Assembly (NCBI GenBank): GCA_963970005.1
Contig: CAXAMN010022729.1
Span: forward strand, 541,300 to 605,299
DNA: 64,000 bases
From: Durusdinium trenchii
Lineage: Eukaryota > Sar > Dinophyceae > Suessiales > Symbiodiniaceae
Direction of reading: 5' to 3'
Shown here: positions 32,001-40,967 of the stretch, in pieces
Layout of the letters: the number at the start of each line of letters is the position of its first letter
Numbering within the stretch: the stretch's first letter is position 1
Position numbers and translations under genes: made by a program
The notes under the pieces: model-generated
The model's input: the letters and a program-made list of their open reading frames with translations, nothing else
The model's database searches: none
What the model was told of the DNA's origin: nothing

Positions 32001-34102
32001 GAGAGCAAGTTGTTCTAGCGGCACGTCATGGACTTTGGGTTGCTCAGAAGCATACCATCCTCGAGAGAGCCGACGAAGTCACGAAGTCAGCCTCGGCGAC
32101 AGATGACAACGTCCAAAAGCTCGTGTCCCTTATCGATGAAGTACGATTCGATGACAATGGAGAGCTGATCGAGGATTCCATCAGTGAGGAAACTTGGGAC
32201 GAAATCATCTCCAGAACATGTGAAGGGTATCGCAACGTGGATGGCAATATTTTGTGTCCATCATGTATGCATTTGACTTCTTCATCTTTGTCCGTGTGTC
32301 TATCTTGTCAAGGCAGGCTACTCTCGTGTGGTATTCGCAACACTGTCATTTCCGATTCACCCGTTGATCTTGTGAGCGACGATGAAGAGGAAAAGAAGGA
32401 AAAGAAGGAGCCTGAAGATGATGATCAAGATATCTTGGACCAGGCCACTATGGACGAGATCAGAAAGGCTTGGGAAGAAGACATCGCTCAAACTGAAGCA
32501 GCTGACGACGACGAGGACATGGACAATCTAGATCCTTCCAAACCGTCTGATGGTGCAGAAAACCTCAAGAGTGACAATGTCGAGACCCCATCTTTCAATG
32601 AGGACGAGATCGACTACGGTCGTGATTCTGATCTAGAAGATGAAGACGAACGAAACGTGATCATCGAGATCCAGAGGAGCACACAACAATATGAGGGGAA
32701 GAAACGTCAAGATGGTGAGCCCGAGGATGAAGACGTCACCGACGACTTACATCCGGAGGCGAATCGACCGACAGATCGTGATGAACCGGGATACTATGCA
32801 CAGCATGGAGCGACCGAGTTCAATCCCGAAGAAGGAAGAGACAACGAAGATCTCCCCATCTATTGTCGAGTACCGGAACCTCGAATCTATGCGCATCAAG
32901 AGAGAGCCTACTGTCAGGACGTCTCCATGAATGCATCGGGTTTGATGGATAGGTATGTGGTCAAATGCGTGCTGAACATGATCTCCCTGATGTACAAGAG
33001 CTACTATTGCACCAGCCTTACCGACTTCAAAGCAAATTGGAAAAGGAAGCGACTGGATGTGATAAGCAAGTTCGGTACAGGGGATTCCACTGAAATCGAT
33101 GACGATGGGAGACCATTGGATCCAACAGATGACATGATGTTAATCTTTGCCAACGACAACAATATTACGACTGAGGAGGCCTGGCACCGATTCAGAGGAG
33201 AGCAATTCATTTGCAAGGTGGCACTCGTGATCCTATCATTTGGTCATACTCCGCAATCCTTCAAGAGGGAATATGGCAACTTCGAACACTCCACCAACTT
33301 GACTGATGCCCAGCTTGAGGAGTTGAAAGCGAAGAAAGCCAGCGCAATGACTGAATTGGTACAGAAGTGCATCCATGCGATTTATGGGTGTCGGACATAT
33401 TCTTACTTTAGAACCGACGTTACATCACCCTACCACAAGGTGATCGATCCTCTGGACATCATGTACTCGAGAATGAAGAGCAAGTGGGAGAAGTCTATTC
33501 TGTTGATCATTGATCAACATGAGATCAGGTTGCCCCCACAAGCTCAGGAAGTCATAGAGTCAATGGCCAGAAACCCCAACGTTGGACATACAGAGAGATG
33601 GATGAGCGTGGTAGAACATAAGCATGTTCAAGCTCTTACCAATCGTCTAGGCTTTGGAGATAGGGCCAAGGAGATTCAGGGCAAGAAGAAGCAGGCAGCC
33701 AAGGCAACAGCTAAGTCAACATCAACGACTAAGTCTGAAGCGAAAGCAGCATCTTCATCAAGAGCTGAGGCAAAGCCAGCATCTACACCCAGAACCGAGG
33801 CCAAGCCGTCGTCAGCACCAAGTGAGGAGCCAAAACCTTCAACAGCACCTAAGAGTTTTGGGCCCTCATCAACAGAAGGCGCAACTTCTTCATCATCCCG
33901 AGGACATTCCAAAGGAGGAGACCAATCTGGAACATCTTGGAGGCCGGCGCTAACGCAAGAACGTCGCGAAGTACCTCAACCTTTTGAAAAGGGGAAGGGA
34001 AAGAGCAAGTCCAAGGGAAAGTCCAAGAAGGGAGAAGATGATCGGCGGGATGCTCAGGGCAGCTGGGATCATCGTGGATGGAGAGGTTATCGCCAGTGGT
34101 GA
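26090..34102 (+). CDS. Element 2 third ORF (2,670 aa) with a Tpt1/KptA RNA 2'-phosphotransferase-like domain
   Basis: The first in-frame ATG is 26,090, 62 bp after the pol stop; the frame is then open for 8 kb. The Tpt1-like domain lies at about residues 1675-1990 (31,110-32,060): LNRLLRHGVGKHNG (R1691, H1692, the family's LRH), GGWVNIDEIL, IRAVASHNSG (R1821, H1826, matching IRA-x-QGH), FHMTSLSNIESIMKLGIVPGG (H1862, matching H-x-T...I...GL) and an FFNHF strand. Tpt1 removes a 2'-phosphate from spliced RNA using NAD. Other parts are a Pro-rich stretch near residue 550, CEDCNK...CVNC (about 1042), a zinc knuckle CYCCGSNQHHLAIC (about 1425), CPSCMHL...CLSCQ (about 2055), acidic tracts and a Lys/Ser-rich tail (KGKGKSKSKGKSKK). 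No transmembrane span is evident, so it is not envelope-like. Confidence 0.8.
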   Translation: MFRSTVYGATGRSMASAKKLKEHLQKLDSRRGESPTLVPRQFVEDMDPGQALQLAEKWMERGVPPVYSISACYCAVEAKGGTIQERLVRSLRVLLSKYDPETDDGKEVTRVFFAGIKRVIGIVKSQERQVRPEHKPLGPPPPPNQEHFPYEAFASNDVWDRLELFADNLLALFMPEPFNQEAPVKGMLADLNEKVAKRGMKGINSTAMSKDSLLDITRDGYFYDSMNDLHHRIPIEGRSSNYMAMTGEHWELSCRYISLAGASLGFALRFHNKNHPEDLTSLTDLIQIIAKGQSGGTLERCAAINNFQCIQALYQCINRHVIEHSAISLRSETNAQMLAAFQHLKEWFPEVKPDVWTAGYNVLGAELGVHRDLLARDTSISILNQYIAELHLSEANLDEEPDLETLGKPKEKIYLTFENPSIGPPNLKDFSAVEPQWLCQFRIHHAKNKGLSQDEITKQMREEARRARDQSGAPKNRDDYTQTFGGKGSSVPPGGPYTSSSSGPRPPWERNNEQWDPWSSDVPHGAYDVPRPPPKAPPKCKPMPKPKQPAQPKEWFVTLPPEGVTTIGCNGMDYLGKPIIFNLWTYRSSTTAYATAPFAGPRTAEPGRDWRQYVRRLTYYVGVTLGVNYRSSSSMGLQPLTDSHLRTKVNESDGFWTKLYVEMVEEFDLTSCFQYPSARAMVLILKLNDVPEEAAYHIKFLSSKVGCHTEEKDKVMIDGDTGVMDVDHLSGQIRGVGTGHTILVTDLDYATRASSSKKITTMQYGIRTEMAFENCCVFQVQGERHQDILDTLDRVVVFLEEHGQDQGDGTTVHIWLCLHCMFPNGSTLRLTEATFKEFSRKLAEKVHSIGQLLTTPVLVNIQPDSKFFGPARYDHSHIVTDIVDQVRRSGALATKSSRAWKAMYSVAGAPSANYITGGDKNKIWAVMEKQLTRERVILLCSMNKVHVSALNNMAEDEIQVPISQDNFDRYLNVAMSASDGQPKKTSTKHTVGGSFSQGTEWRDIRFVLKDPEPEEDRMEYWMTGNRRVENYKATADAAPYLCEDCNKNDASEDWNTHKDNRSHCVNCNFNFWCVQSGTPTIQQERESIWETAVRVRVLWEKNAEWNRLYPAQNLREFMVEGAMMLSRKNPPWIQGALKAISHHGGIRAPSELVEQYCTQGKGSTLFIHRDYDPDSEDYGFRAYMDYGNVAYHDYIQYFFTHKEYQDVFSLNEYRTVTNSELAGDIMEFWTGVLELAGIFKDTLFEDWAQINECRRGIEMSFLHFYAASRKSINDNTKRNKPSGLHVTAEEQACIDAVMSRYATRPEFRRMVRLAIAPEPKRTSTEEPDVEMKDGEADPASTTPGVEEPEPPTPELDPQDYKDGEGRSVSPTKTWSHYPTSNPDTEERKRAAKRSGQGTATASNWKTAYDNLRRVRARAVSQKVCYCCGSNQHHLAICPDTEKKDELMNSFSHMEDTMRKCFTEDDKAIIRRDVESRKRKAKSSKDVEDEDYMDVDDEDIELPEEEPELGGKVPPHSPRAKGRPHSSDSAKEEYAKAVEATKKAFGNASFVTRFKEPVDLFDIADDKEGGEYRVANHRVDRSGPNGKWELDALIQEAAALGIKMPKVKDLAPDPQQVQKVGYRQIEVTCDRGNIEIIPQYGVTFYVEYWNGPKRDATFTDPPKMNPATRIDKFSEESQRVNEVSHRLNRLLRHGVGKHNGIQSHRGRKPHVSPKCNEGGWVNIDEILEYDHVFNDGVDISTISGDRHRQDVKTERYQYLCKAMWHAKKLQNRVRYQIAAIRISKEDVSLEEERQYWANLMFYSTDAPSFLKHERWIVPCAIRAVASHNSGRETVLEEDVSIYPVWTSHLIPENVAMQLGGSFHMTSLSNIESIMKLGIVPGGTEGYRGSVFFNHFAPWDDRSSKILRSRWPRVGMPVCLYVPIMTLRKLGGRISENSYTVVFREVPWRCVRSAWYWDDHVQAWRRLLLGSTGEQVVLAARHGLWVAQKHTILERADEVTKSASATDDNVQKLVSLIDEVRFDDNGELIEDSISEETWDEIISRTCEGYRNVDGNILCPSCMHLTSSSLSVCLSCQGRLLSCGIRNTVISDSPVDLVSDDEEEKKEKKEPEDDDQDILDQATMDEIRKAWEEDIAQTEAADDDEDMDNLDPSKPSDGAENLKSDNVETPSFNEDEIDYGRDSDLEDEDERNVIIEIQRSTQQYEGKKRQDGEPEDEDVTDDLHPEANRPTDRDEPGYYAQHGATEFNPEEGRDNEDLPIYCRVPEPRIYAHQERAYCQDVSMNASGLMDRYVVKCVLNMISLMYKSYYCTSLTDFKANWKRKRLDVISKFGTGDSTEIDDDGRPLDPTDDMMLIFANDNNITTEEAWHRFRGEQFICKVALVILSFGHTPQSFKREYGNFEHSTNLTDAQLEELKAKKASAMTELVQKCIHAIYGCRTYSYFRTDVTSPYHKVIDPLDIMYSRMKSKWEKSILLIIDQHEIRLPPQAQEVIESMARNPNVGHTERWMSVVEHKHVQALTNRLGFGDRAKEIQGKKKQAAKATAKSTSTTKSEAKAASSSRAEAKPASTPRTEAKPSSAPSEEPKPSTAPKSFGPSSTEGATSSSSRGHSKGGDQSGTSWRPALTQERREVPQPFEKGKGKSKSKGKSKKGEDDRRDAQGSWDHRGWRGYRQW

Positions 34103-34622
34103 TTTCTTTGAACGACTATGAGGATACCATGCAAACCAGGGAGGAAGTCATTCACCGGATGTCTATCTGACCTGAAACGCTGTAAGTGTATCATTGCAAA
34201 TCATCAATACGATTTGATACCATGAGCATAATGGAAGGCAGACAGTCACCGACTGTCTCTCCGACTTGCCGTTCTGTAAGTGTATCCAAATCAAAACCTA
34301 CATCTTTTGAGAAGTGTGAAGTCAGTTGCCGATGTGACATCTACGTGGAAGTCACCAGTTCGGATCTACATCAAAGCGATGCTCTTTTGAGTGGATACTG
34401 AGCGAGGCCTCGTGACTGTCTCACTCGTTCAATTCGATTTTTTTCATAGGTTCTGAGCCATAGTTGCACACTTTATATGTAAAAGTCCGCTTTAGTCCAG
34501 CATGTTTCGTAGTATGAGCCTCATATGAGTCTCGCGGCAAATCATACAATTCCTTTTGTAGCACTTACATCCCTAAATTTTCGTGTGTGATCGGAACATA
34601 TTGTTGCCGTTCACATGGGGGG
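34103..34622 (+). other. Element 2 3' untranslated region with G-run polypurine tract
   Basis: 520 bp without coding. It contains two short repeats of ctgtaagtgtatc (about 34,181 and 34,275). It ends in six G (34,617-34,622) directly before the LTR TG, the expected polypurine-tract place. Confidence 0.6.
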
Positions 34623-34795
34623 TGCGAATGGAAGTGCAGCGACACGTACAGTGCAACTTGTACATATATATGTACCATATGTACTTTGGCTCAAGGATCA
34701 AGCGACTAGAAAAGGTGCGGTTTCCGTTCCGACGCTACGCCGCTTATGGACCGTCAGTGATAGCTTCAAACTTCGCTGATTAAGATCCACTCGCA
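34623..34795 (+). repeat. 3' LTR of element 2 (173 bp)
   Basis: By eye identical to 15,574-15,746, including the spliced-leader-like tttggctcaag at 34,685-34,695. Followed by ctagg (34,796-34,800). Confidence 0.95.
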
Positions 34796-34800
34796 CTAGG

Positions 34801-37800
34801 AAACATACCGGTAAAAATAGAAACACTTATATTAAATTGAATCAACAGTTCTATTCTTTGTGGTTGTTCTGACTTTGTAGGCCAGCCTGCTGCCCAAGCA
34901 CAGCAGCGCATTAACCCTCCTCCTTCCTTGCTCCCTTGCTTTCTTTGTATTTTGTATTTGCAGCATATGAACTCCTATGCTTTTTGCCTACCTACACCAT
35001 ATAATTCTGCACGAACAAGAGCAGCACAGATTGCAAGGAAAATGCATGGAAAAAATGAAGAAACAACAAAGATAGAATGTGCAGAGCTTATATACTATGT
35101 TGTTCTGTGTAATTCTGCCGTCTCTGTCTTCCCTTCATTTTCCTTCCGTGATATGTGGTTCCAAAGTCTCTGATCTCTTACCTATAGGAAAAATAAATCT
35201 ATTCCTTTCTGCTATGTTCATTCATATTTACTTGTTGTGTATACCGTATATATATATATATATTTTTTTTTTGTGGATTTTGCCTTGGGCCTTCCTGCTT
35301 GACACACATTTGCATACCGATCTTTGGGGGGGGCTAGCACATATATATATATATATGACATATATATATATATGACATATATATATATATATTCGACTTG
35401 AGACGTGACAAGACTCGGATGACTGGGTGGTGTGCACCCCACAGACGCAACCATATCAAGGTCTCAGACCGCGGGGCGGGTTTCCAAACTGGCCGTGGAT
35501 TGGTCCTGCTGACGGCATTGATTTTGAAGCGCAGTGACCAGAGCAAAAGAAACTTCATAGGCCACTGCTGCGCATATTAGAAGCTGTTCTCTGTTGTATT
35601 CTTTTGTCCTTTTTCCCGGAGGTGTTGCACCTTGCCTTGTGCCAGGTGCAACTTCCAGCAGCTCCAAGGAGGCATGAAAACCATAGACTGCAGGGCAGCT
35701 GGTTTACAATGCTTGTGTTTAAAGACCCATGCAGAACGTGCTGCAGCCATTGAAGAGAAACCTGAATCCAGAGCAGGCAACCAGTGCAGGTTCTCAGGGT
35801 CACCTTTTGTCCTTTCTCATGTCTAAGAGTCGATGGAGCCTAGGAGCAAGGACGCTACGATCGGGGCTCCTGGCACTACTAGTAGCAAGAAGCTGTTACC
35901 AGAAAAATAATGAACATCAGCAGCCATGGATCCTTTGCTCTATTAAAGTTGACGCTTTGCCCGCAGCCATGGATCCCATCACAAACTCCCTCCATGACAG
36001 CCTGATGTTTGAGGACTCTGCCAGCCTTCAGGAGCCTCCAGAGATCTCCCAGGAGACCGCATGCTGGGCCGCTGTAGTCTGTCTCTACACCAAAGTGCAT
36101 CAGCTTCGGCGCACAAAACCAATCCATCTGGCCTGCGCCAACTCTGCTTTGTGCTAATCTAGTATGGGCAAGGTCTTGACAGTAGCACTTGAATGGAACC
36201 ATTCGCAACAGAACTTTACAGTGGATGACTTGGAATGACACTGCGCACTCCAGCACCTAAAAAACAATGAGTTGTTGCCGGTCGTTTGAAAATATTCCCG
36301 CAAATTCGATCCTCTTCTTCCGTAAGATCGCCGATTGTGCATCGTTTCAATCACACGCGCTTCAATGCCCTTGCCCTAATTACTCTGTTTCAATTGGCAT
36401 TGCCCCCCCAAAGCGGAAATGAGTTGGGCAGAGTCTTGAAAAAGCAAAACATGTGAATGGCGGTATGTCCTTTGACCGTGCTGTGCAGTTCCTTTGGTTA
36501 AGATTGTTGAGAAAGACATGGTAAAACATCTGACTTTCGTTTGATAGTGGTTCTTTTGTTTTTTTCTCCTTTGGGGAGCTTGCGGGGACACAGAGAGAGA
36601 GAGAGAGAAAGTTGATGAAACACCTCCCACCCATTGAATAACAGCCAGCTCAGGTATTTTCCCGTGACTTCCTTGATCAACATCCGCACAGTGCAAGAAT
36701 GCGAACTTAGGTAATTTTGATTTGGCAATGAGGAAGGCATGTGGCCCATGATTGTTTGTAAATTGCTTGGAGTTGGAGAGCTGATGCTGTTATGCATTGC
36801 GTTCGCCGCCTGTGGTGAGCGGCGTTCGCCGTGAACTGAGTCCACTACCTTAGACAGTGCAACATCCCGGGAGTGACATCCAAAGTGGGAGAATCGCAAG
36901 AGCTTGCAGTTGTAGCATGCCTTTTCCAATCTTTTCCAACTATTCCATGTGTTTTGTCGTTTCACGTTCTTCCTGTGTTGCTACGATGCTCACCAAGCAA
37001 CATAAATTGACAACAAAAGCGACAAATCTTGCAGATCGGCAGGTTTTGCCGTGGGGTTGGCTAAGCTGAGGGGCTTTTTTGGGTCTACTTGGCTTGTTGT
37101 GTGAAAACTTCTGGCTGGCATTCTTTTTGTGGCCTGCATGTGGAGCAAGTTTTGGATAGTGCTTTGCACATGACATGCTGACCTGTGGGTTGATAGGAAG
37201 GAAGAGATTGGGACAAGAACAGGCGAATATGAAGGGAGAGGCATAAAGAGAGTCGGACATGAAAAACAGCAACACATGTTTTTCTTTAATAACATCGATT
37301 CTGTGTCAATCTTCTTAGTCAGGCAACCTGGGACTTTCCCAGCAAGTCTACTTCTGTAGATTGTAGATTTTGAATGTCATGACGCTTGCGCTGCTAAGCT
37401 CCTGTGCTTCTCCTCCATTTCATTCTGTCCGCTTTCTCATCCTCTTGATGGCCATTTTCTCCACCGTTTGTCTTCAGATGCCTGGCAGGCTGCTGTGCTA
37501 CCTTGGTGTGCTCTGTGCGCAACTCCCAAGTCTTTGTCGGGCTTGGTATGGAAGCCAAGCTGAGCTTTCGAGCAAAAGGAAGCGATGTTGGAACTTGGAA
37601 CGTTCCCTTCATCCATGCTATGTGGCGTGCAACTGGCTCTAAAAATCAAGCTTGCATTATCTGCGTCCTGTCCCCTACCTCCAATGGGATGCACATAGCC
37701 GTTCAGGTGGGTAGCTTTGTGCTTTTGTTCTGAGCCTCCTTCCGCGTGTTTGTGTGGCCAGCATTTGGTGATTCAGGCTGGGTATGTTAGCAGCACACGA

Positions 37801-37801
37801 C
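34801..37801. other. No recognised gene; contains TA repeats
   Basis: Several frames of 60-150 codons are open on both strands, but none shows a known motif or consistent codon pattern. A 5' exon of the first channel gene may hide near the right end. Confidence 0.5.
35243..35396. repeat. (TA)n microsatellites
   Basis: (TA)n at about 35,246-35,264 followed by a T run. A second block at about 35,340-35,393 is three TA runs separated by gac, giving an approximately 18-bp superperiod and strong self-complementarity. Confidence 0.9.
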
Positions 37802-37901
37802 ATTAATAGGCAGATACCTGCAGACATCACAATGCAAGCTGGGGCAGGACCTGACGAGCAACAGTGATGCTGGCGCCAGCTTGCTGCATCTCCTGGAGCT
37901 C

Positions 37902-39056
37902 ATGAAGCAGCAACATCAAGAGGTTATGCAGGCATTTTTCTCACAAGACGCTGTGCTGAAGCAACTCCGCCAGCCACAACTGCAGACTGCCATGGTGAAT
38001 GCCAACGCTGAGCCGTCCAGCCTTCCTGTTGCCAGAACTCCCAGTGCTCTAAATTTGGCACGGTCAATTACACTGGGCACGGGCACGGGGAGCATGGGCA
38101 GCGCGGGGAGTGGGATGGCCACCTTGGACCCTCGGGGGTTGAACAGCCCTGGAGTTGTGCCGAAGTCACCAGGCGAGCAGTCATTGGCGCCAAGCCTTTT
38201 CACCAGCTACTCGCAGGATGATATGCTTGCGAAGCTAGATGCCTCTAAGGCCCAAAGCCCTCGTATTTCTGAAACCAACGAAGACTGTGAAACACCGATA
38301 AAGCGTGTTACCTGCCTCCAGAGAATCACAAGACATGTCGGCTTTGACATTTTCTTTGGTGTGGTGGTGGTGACCAATGCAATATTCATCGGAATTGATG
38401 TTCAGACCAATGTTGGAAACGAGTCTACCGAGCGACCAGTTGGAATTCTGGCAGTGCGGTACTTCTACACGGTGGCCTTTACCACTGAGATCCTGTTGCG
38501 TTTGGCAGCTGAGGGTCGGAGGTTCCTAGGTTCGGAGCAGCGGATGTGGAATCTTTTTGACACCGTGATCGTGATGGCCGCATGGTTGGAAGTTGGGATT
38601 GACATCGCTCGGATTTTCTCAAACACTTCGGATTTGGAGAGTATTGAAGGCGTTTCTAGCCTGCGTGCCTTCCGCATCCTCCGTCTTACAAGAATCTTGA
38701 AGACGGCGCAAGTTATTCGTGTCTTGCGATTTGTCATGGCCCTGAGAACGCTAGTGACCTCCATTCTATCCACGCTGAAAGCATTATTTTGGGCTTTGCT
38801 ACTTTTGTTCTTGATCATCTACATTTTTGCGCTTGTATTTACACAGGCGATGGATGACGACCTTAAGGATCAAGGGGCGGCCCATCTCGATGACCAGAGT
38901 TACAAGTATTTCGGTTCGTTGTTCCATAGCATGCTGAGCCTTTTCATGAGCATTGCTGGAGGAGTAAGCTGGGAGGATGTGATCGAACCTTTGATGCGAA
39001 TCTCACATGTTTGGACTCTTGCCTTCCTTTTCTACGTGGCATTTACATACTTTGCG
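37902..39056 (+). CDS. Channel gene 1, exon with S1-S6: voltage-gated cation channel
   Basis: Plasma- or organelle-membrane cation channel with one six-segment domain; four subunits would assemble. Segments: S1 FFGVVVVTNAIFIGID, S2 FYTVAFTTEILLRLA, S3 NLFDTVIVMAAWLEVGI, S4 FRILRLTRILKTAQVIRVLR (Arg/Lys every third residue, the voltage sensor), S5 ALFWALLLLFLIIYIFALVF, pore LFMSIAGGVSWEDVI, S6 TLAFLFYVAFTYFA. The first in-frame Met is at 37,902, but the frame is open upstream to at least 37,803, so a 5' exon is possible. It splices at 39,056 into the EF-hand exon. First of three tandem paralogues. Confidence 0.9.
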
Positions 39057-39169
39057 GCATCTTGTTTGTTCAATAGTTTTCCATTTTGCCTTTTGTTTCT
39101 TCCACTGTCCAGTTGTGCCTCTTGATCCCCACATCCTGTTTTGTATTCTCAGCTGCTCTCACACTCAAG
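39057..39169 (+). other. Channel gene 1 intron, 113 bp, GC-AG
   Basis: Removing gcatct...ctcaag joins TTTGCG to GTGCTG and gives YFA-VLNVVTA in frame, matching both paralogues. GC donors are accepted in dinoflagellates. Confidence 0.88.
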
Positions 39170-39676
39170 GTGCTGAATGTTGTAACGGCATCTTTTTGCC
39201 AAAGCGCTATTGAGAGTGCCCAACAAGATCACGCTACCGTGGTCCAATCAATGTTGGAAAACAAGGAAGCTCACCTGGAGAAGATGCGAGCCGTTTTCAG
39301 TGAGATTGCAAGCTCCGGAGACGGAGGCATCACATTTCCAATGCTAGAAGAGAAAATCCACTCACCCACTGTTCGTGGGTACCTGGAAACGCTTGGCTTA
39401 GATGTGTGGGATCCGTGGTCCTTCTTCAAACTGCTGGACACGGATGGGGGTGGCTCGATCGAAATCGAAGAGTTCTTTATGGGCTGCCTTAGGCTTGGAG
39501 GTGATGCTAGGGCCATGGACGTGGGCAAAGTTCTTCAGGACCAGCAGTGGCTCATACGGAACCAAGGGAAATTTCAGGCCTTTGTGGAAGGTGAGATTCG
39601 GGGGATTAGTGAGCTGTTGAGCTACTTGATAGAAAGTGCCGGTCACAAAACCATGCCGAGTGCCAGGGACCTCTGA
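39170..39676 (+). CDS. Channel gene 1, last exon with EF-hands
   Basis: Continues S6 (VLNVVTASFCQSAIESAQ) into a cytoplasmic tail. A degenerate EF-hand-like loop SSGDGGITFPMLEEK is followed by a canonical one, DTDGGGSIEIEEFF (Ca-binding positions D, D, G, S, E all present). The tail VLQDQQWLIRN and FQAFVEGEIRGISELL follows, then a stop at 39,676. It implies Ca2+ feedback on gating. With exon 37,902-39,056 the product is about 553 aa. Confidence 0.9.
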   Translation: MLNVVTASFCQSAIESAQQDHATVVQSMLENKEAHLEKMRAVFSEIASSGDGGITFPMLEEKIHSPTVRGYLETLGLDVWDPWSFFKLLDTDGGGSIEIEEFFMGCLRLGGDARAMDVGKVLQDQQWLIRNQGKFQAFVEGEIRGISELLSYLIESAGHKTMPSARDL

Positions 39677-40154
39677 AGGAGCCCACGGCATGCAGGCATT
39701 TACGTCTACGTCAATTCGCTTTGTGCGTTTCAAGCCAGACTCGATTTGGGACAGTGAATGTGCAAATATCCATTCTTGTTTCACCGTTTGCGCAACAACG
39801 AAGGAAAAGGGTGTGTTTGGCTGCAACATACCACAACAACGAAGCGATACTCTCACGTATTTAGGTGCCACGTTATATCAAGTCATGGTTCCAAACTGCA
39901 AGAACCACTGCAACTCAAACAGCGGGTGATTTGGCAACTTTGTGAAGCAAGGCAGTTGGACATGTTCTGCTCTAGAAGATGAGTGGCTCAAGGGGGGCGC
40001 TCTGCCGGGATAGAGAAAATGATGGCTGTGCAGCCTGACCAGGCTGGGAGTTTTGATCAGCAAAACTAGGCTCGTTAAAACATGCGCATTCGTGGACCTT
40101 GCAGGAGGTTCTTTTGGTGGTTGTTGCTGTTGTCGTCGTGGTGGTGGTGGCGGC

Positions 40155-40190
40155 TGTTGTTGTTGTTGTTGTTGTTGTTGTTGTCGCCTT
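40155..40190 (+). repeat. (GTT)n microsatellite upstream of channel gene 2
   Basis: About nine to ten TGT/GTT triplets after a GGTGGTGGTGG run. It is in frame as poly-Cys only if translation began upstream, which is unlikely. Confidence 0.85.
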
Positions 40191-40220
40191 GAGGATCGGC
40201 ATGGAGCCGACCGGTCTGAT

Positions 40221-40967
40221 ATGACAACTTTGTTAACGCAGCAGCACCACGAGATGATGGAGGCACTTCGTAGTCAAGATGTCAAATTGAACCAACTGCT
40301 GGCAAGTCCGTCTAGGAGGTCATCTTCAATTATAGAGGATGTGGCTGTGGATGGGCCTTTCAGCAGCAGCAGCAGCCATTTGCTTCCAGCCTTACCGCAA
40401 TTAGAGGGAGCGGCGGTGAACAACAGCCCTGGAAGTTCTTCAAAGTCACCACAGATGTTTCAAAGCTACACATCCCACGATCTCCGGTTGCGTGAGGATG
40501 CGACCGAAGCTCATAACAAGGAGGAGACTCGCAAGAGAGTGTCTGTCTACCACTATGGTTACTCAGAGGAGCCAAAACTGTCACTTGTGAAAAGGATTGC
40601 TGGAAGTCCTGCATTTGATGCCTTTTTTGCTGGAGTAGTGCTTGTCAACGCGATTTTTATTGGAATTGAAGTGCAGTTCGAGGTCACGAATCCAGATTCT
40701 ACTGTTGAATCAGCGCTTCGAATTTTCCAATACATGTTTGCAGGCCTATTTAGTCTAGAGCTCCTGATTCGGATCAGTGCGGGCGGCATTCGGATCTTTT
40801 GCAGTGAAGACTGGTTTTGGAGCCTCTTGGATTTGGGGATTGTGCTTACATCTGCTTGGGAAATTGTGGTCCACATATTTGAAGGCCAACTTGAAGGGGC
40901 AGTGGGTGTCTCAAGCTTAAAGGCTCTCCGCATCATTCGTTTGACGCGCGTCTTCAAGACAGCGCAA
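40221..40967 (+). CDS. Channel gene 2, exon 1 (N-terminus to S4)
   Basis: The Met at 40,221 starts MTTLLTQQHHEMMEALRSQ, similar to the gene 1 N-terminus. S1 FFAGVVLVNAIFIGIEV, S2 FQYMFAGLFSLELLIRIS, S3 SLLDLGIVLTSAWEIVV, S4 LKALRIIRLTRVFKTAQ. The exon ends at the GT donor 40,968. A (GTT)n run at about 40,155-40,190 lies just upstream of the start. The five exons sum to 1,629 nt (542 codons plus stop), an exact multiple of three, which supports the model. It spans 13.4 kb because introns 1 and 2 are 8.6 and 2.8 kb. Confidence 0.88.

Larger units (their letters stand above)
15574..34795 (+). mobile_element. Element 2: 19.2-kb giant Ty1/copia-type LTR retrotransposon
   Basis: Identical-looking 173-bp LTRs (TG...CA) with a 5-bp target duplication bound 19,222 bp. 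The order is gag, protease, integrase, RT, RNase H, methyltransferase-like domain, then a separate 8-kb third ORF holding a Tpt1/KptA-like domain. Ordinary copia elements are about 5-10 kb, so this is two to four times normal. All ORFs are long. The frame changes within pol are at G-runs (21,549-21,554 and 23,333-23,339) plus one at the protease-integrase join. Coding is richer in A and in AGA/AGG arginine codons than element 1. It looks recent and nearly intact. Confidence 0.96.

Noticed and set aside
26090-34102. Retroviral-type envelope in the third ORF
   Set aside because: No signal peptide, no membrane span, and zinc-finger and Tpt1-like content instead.
35555-36260. Overlapping frames on both strands
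   Set aside because: No recognisable domain or consistent codon bias.
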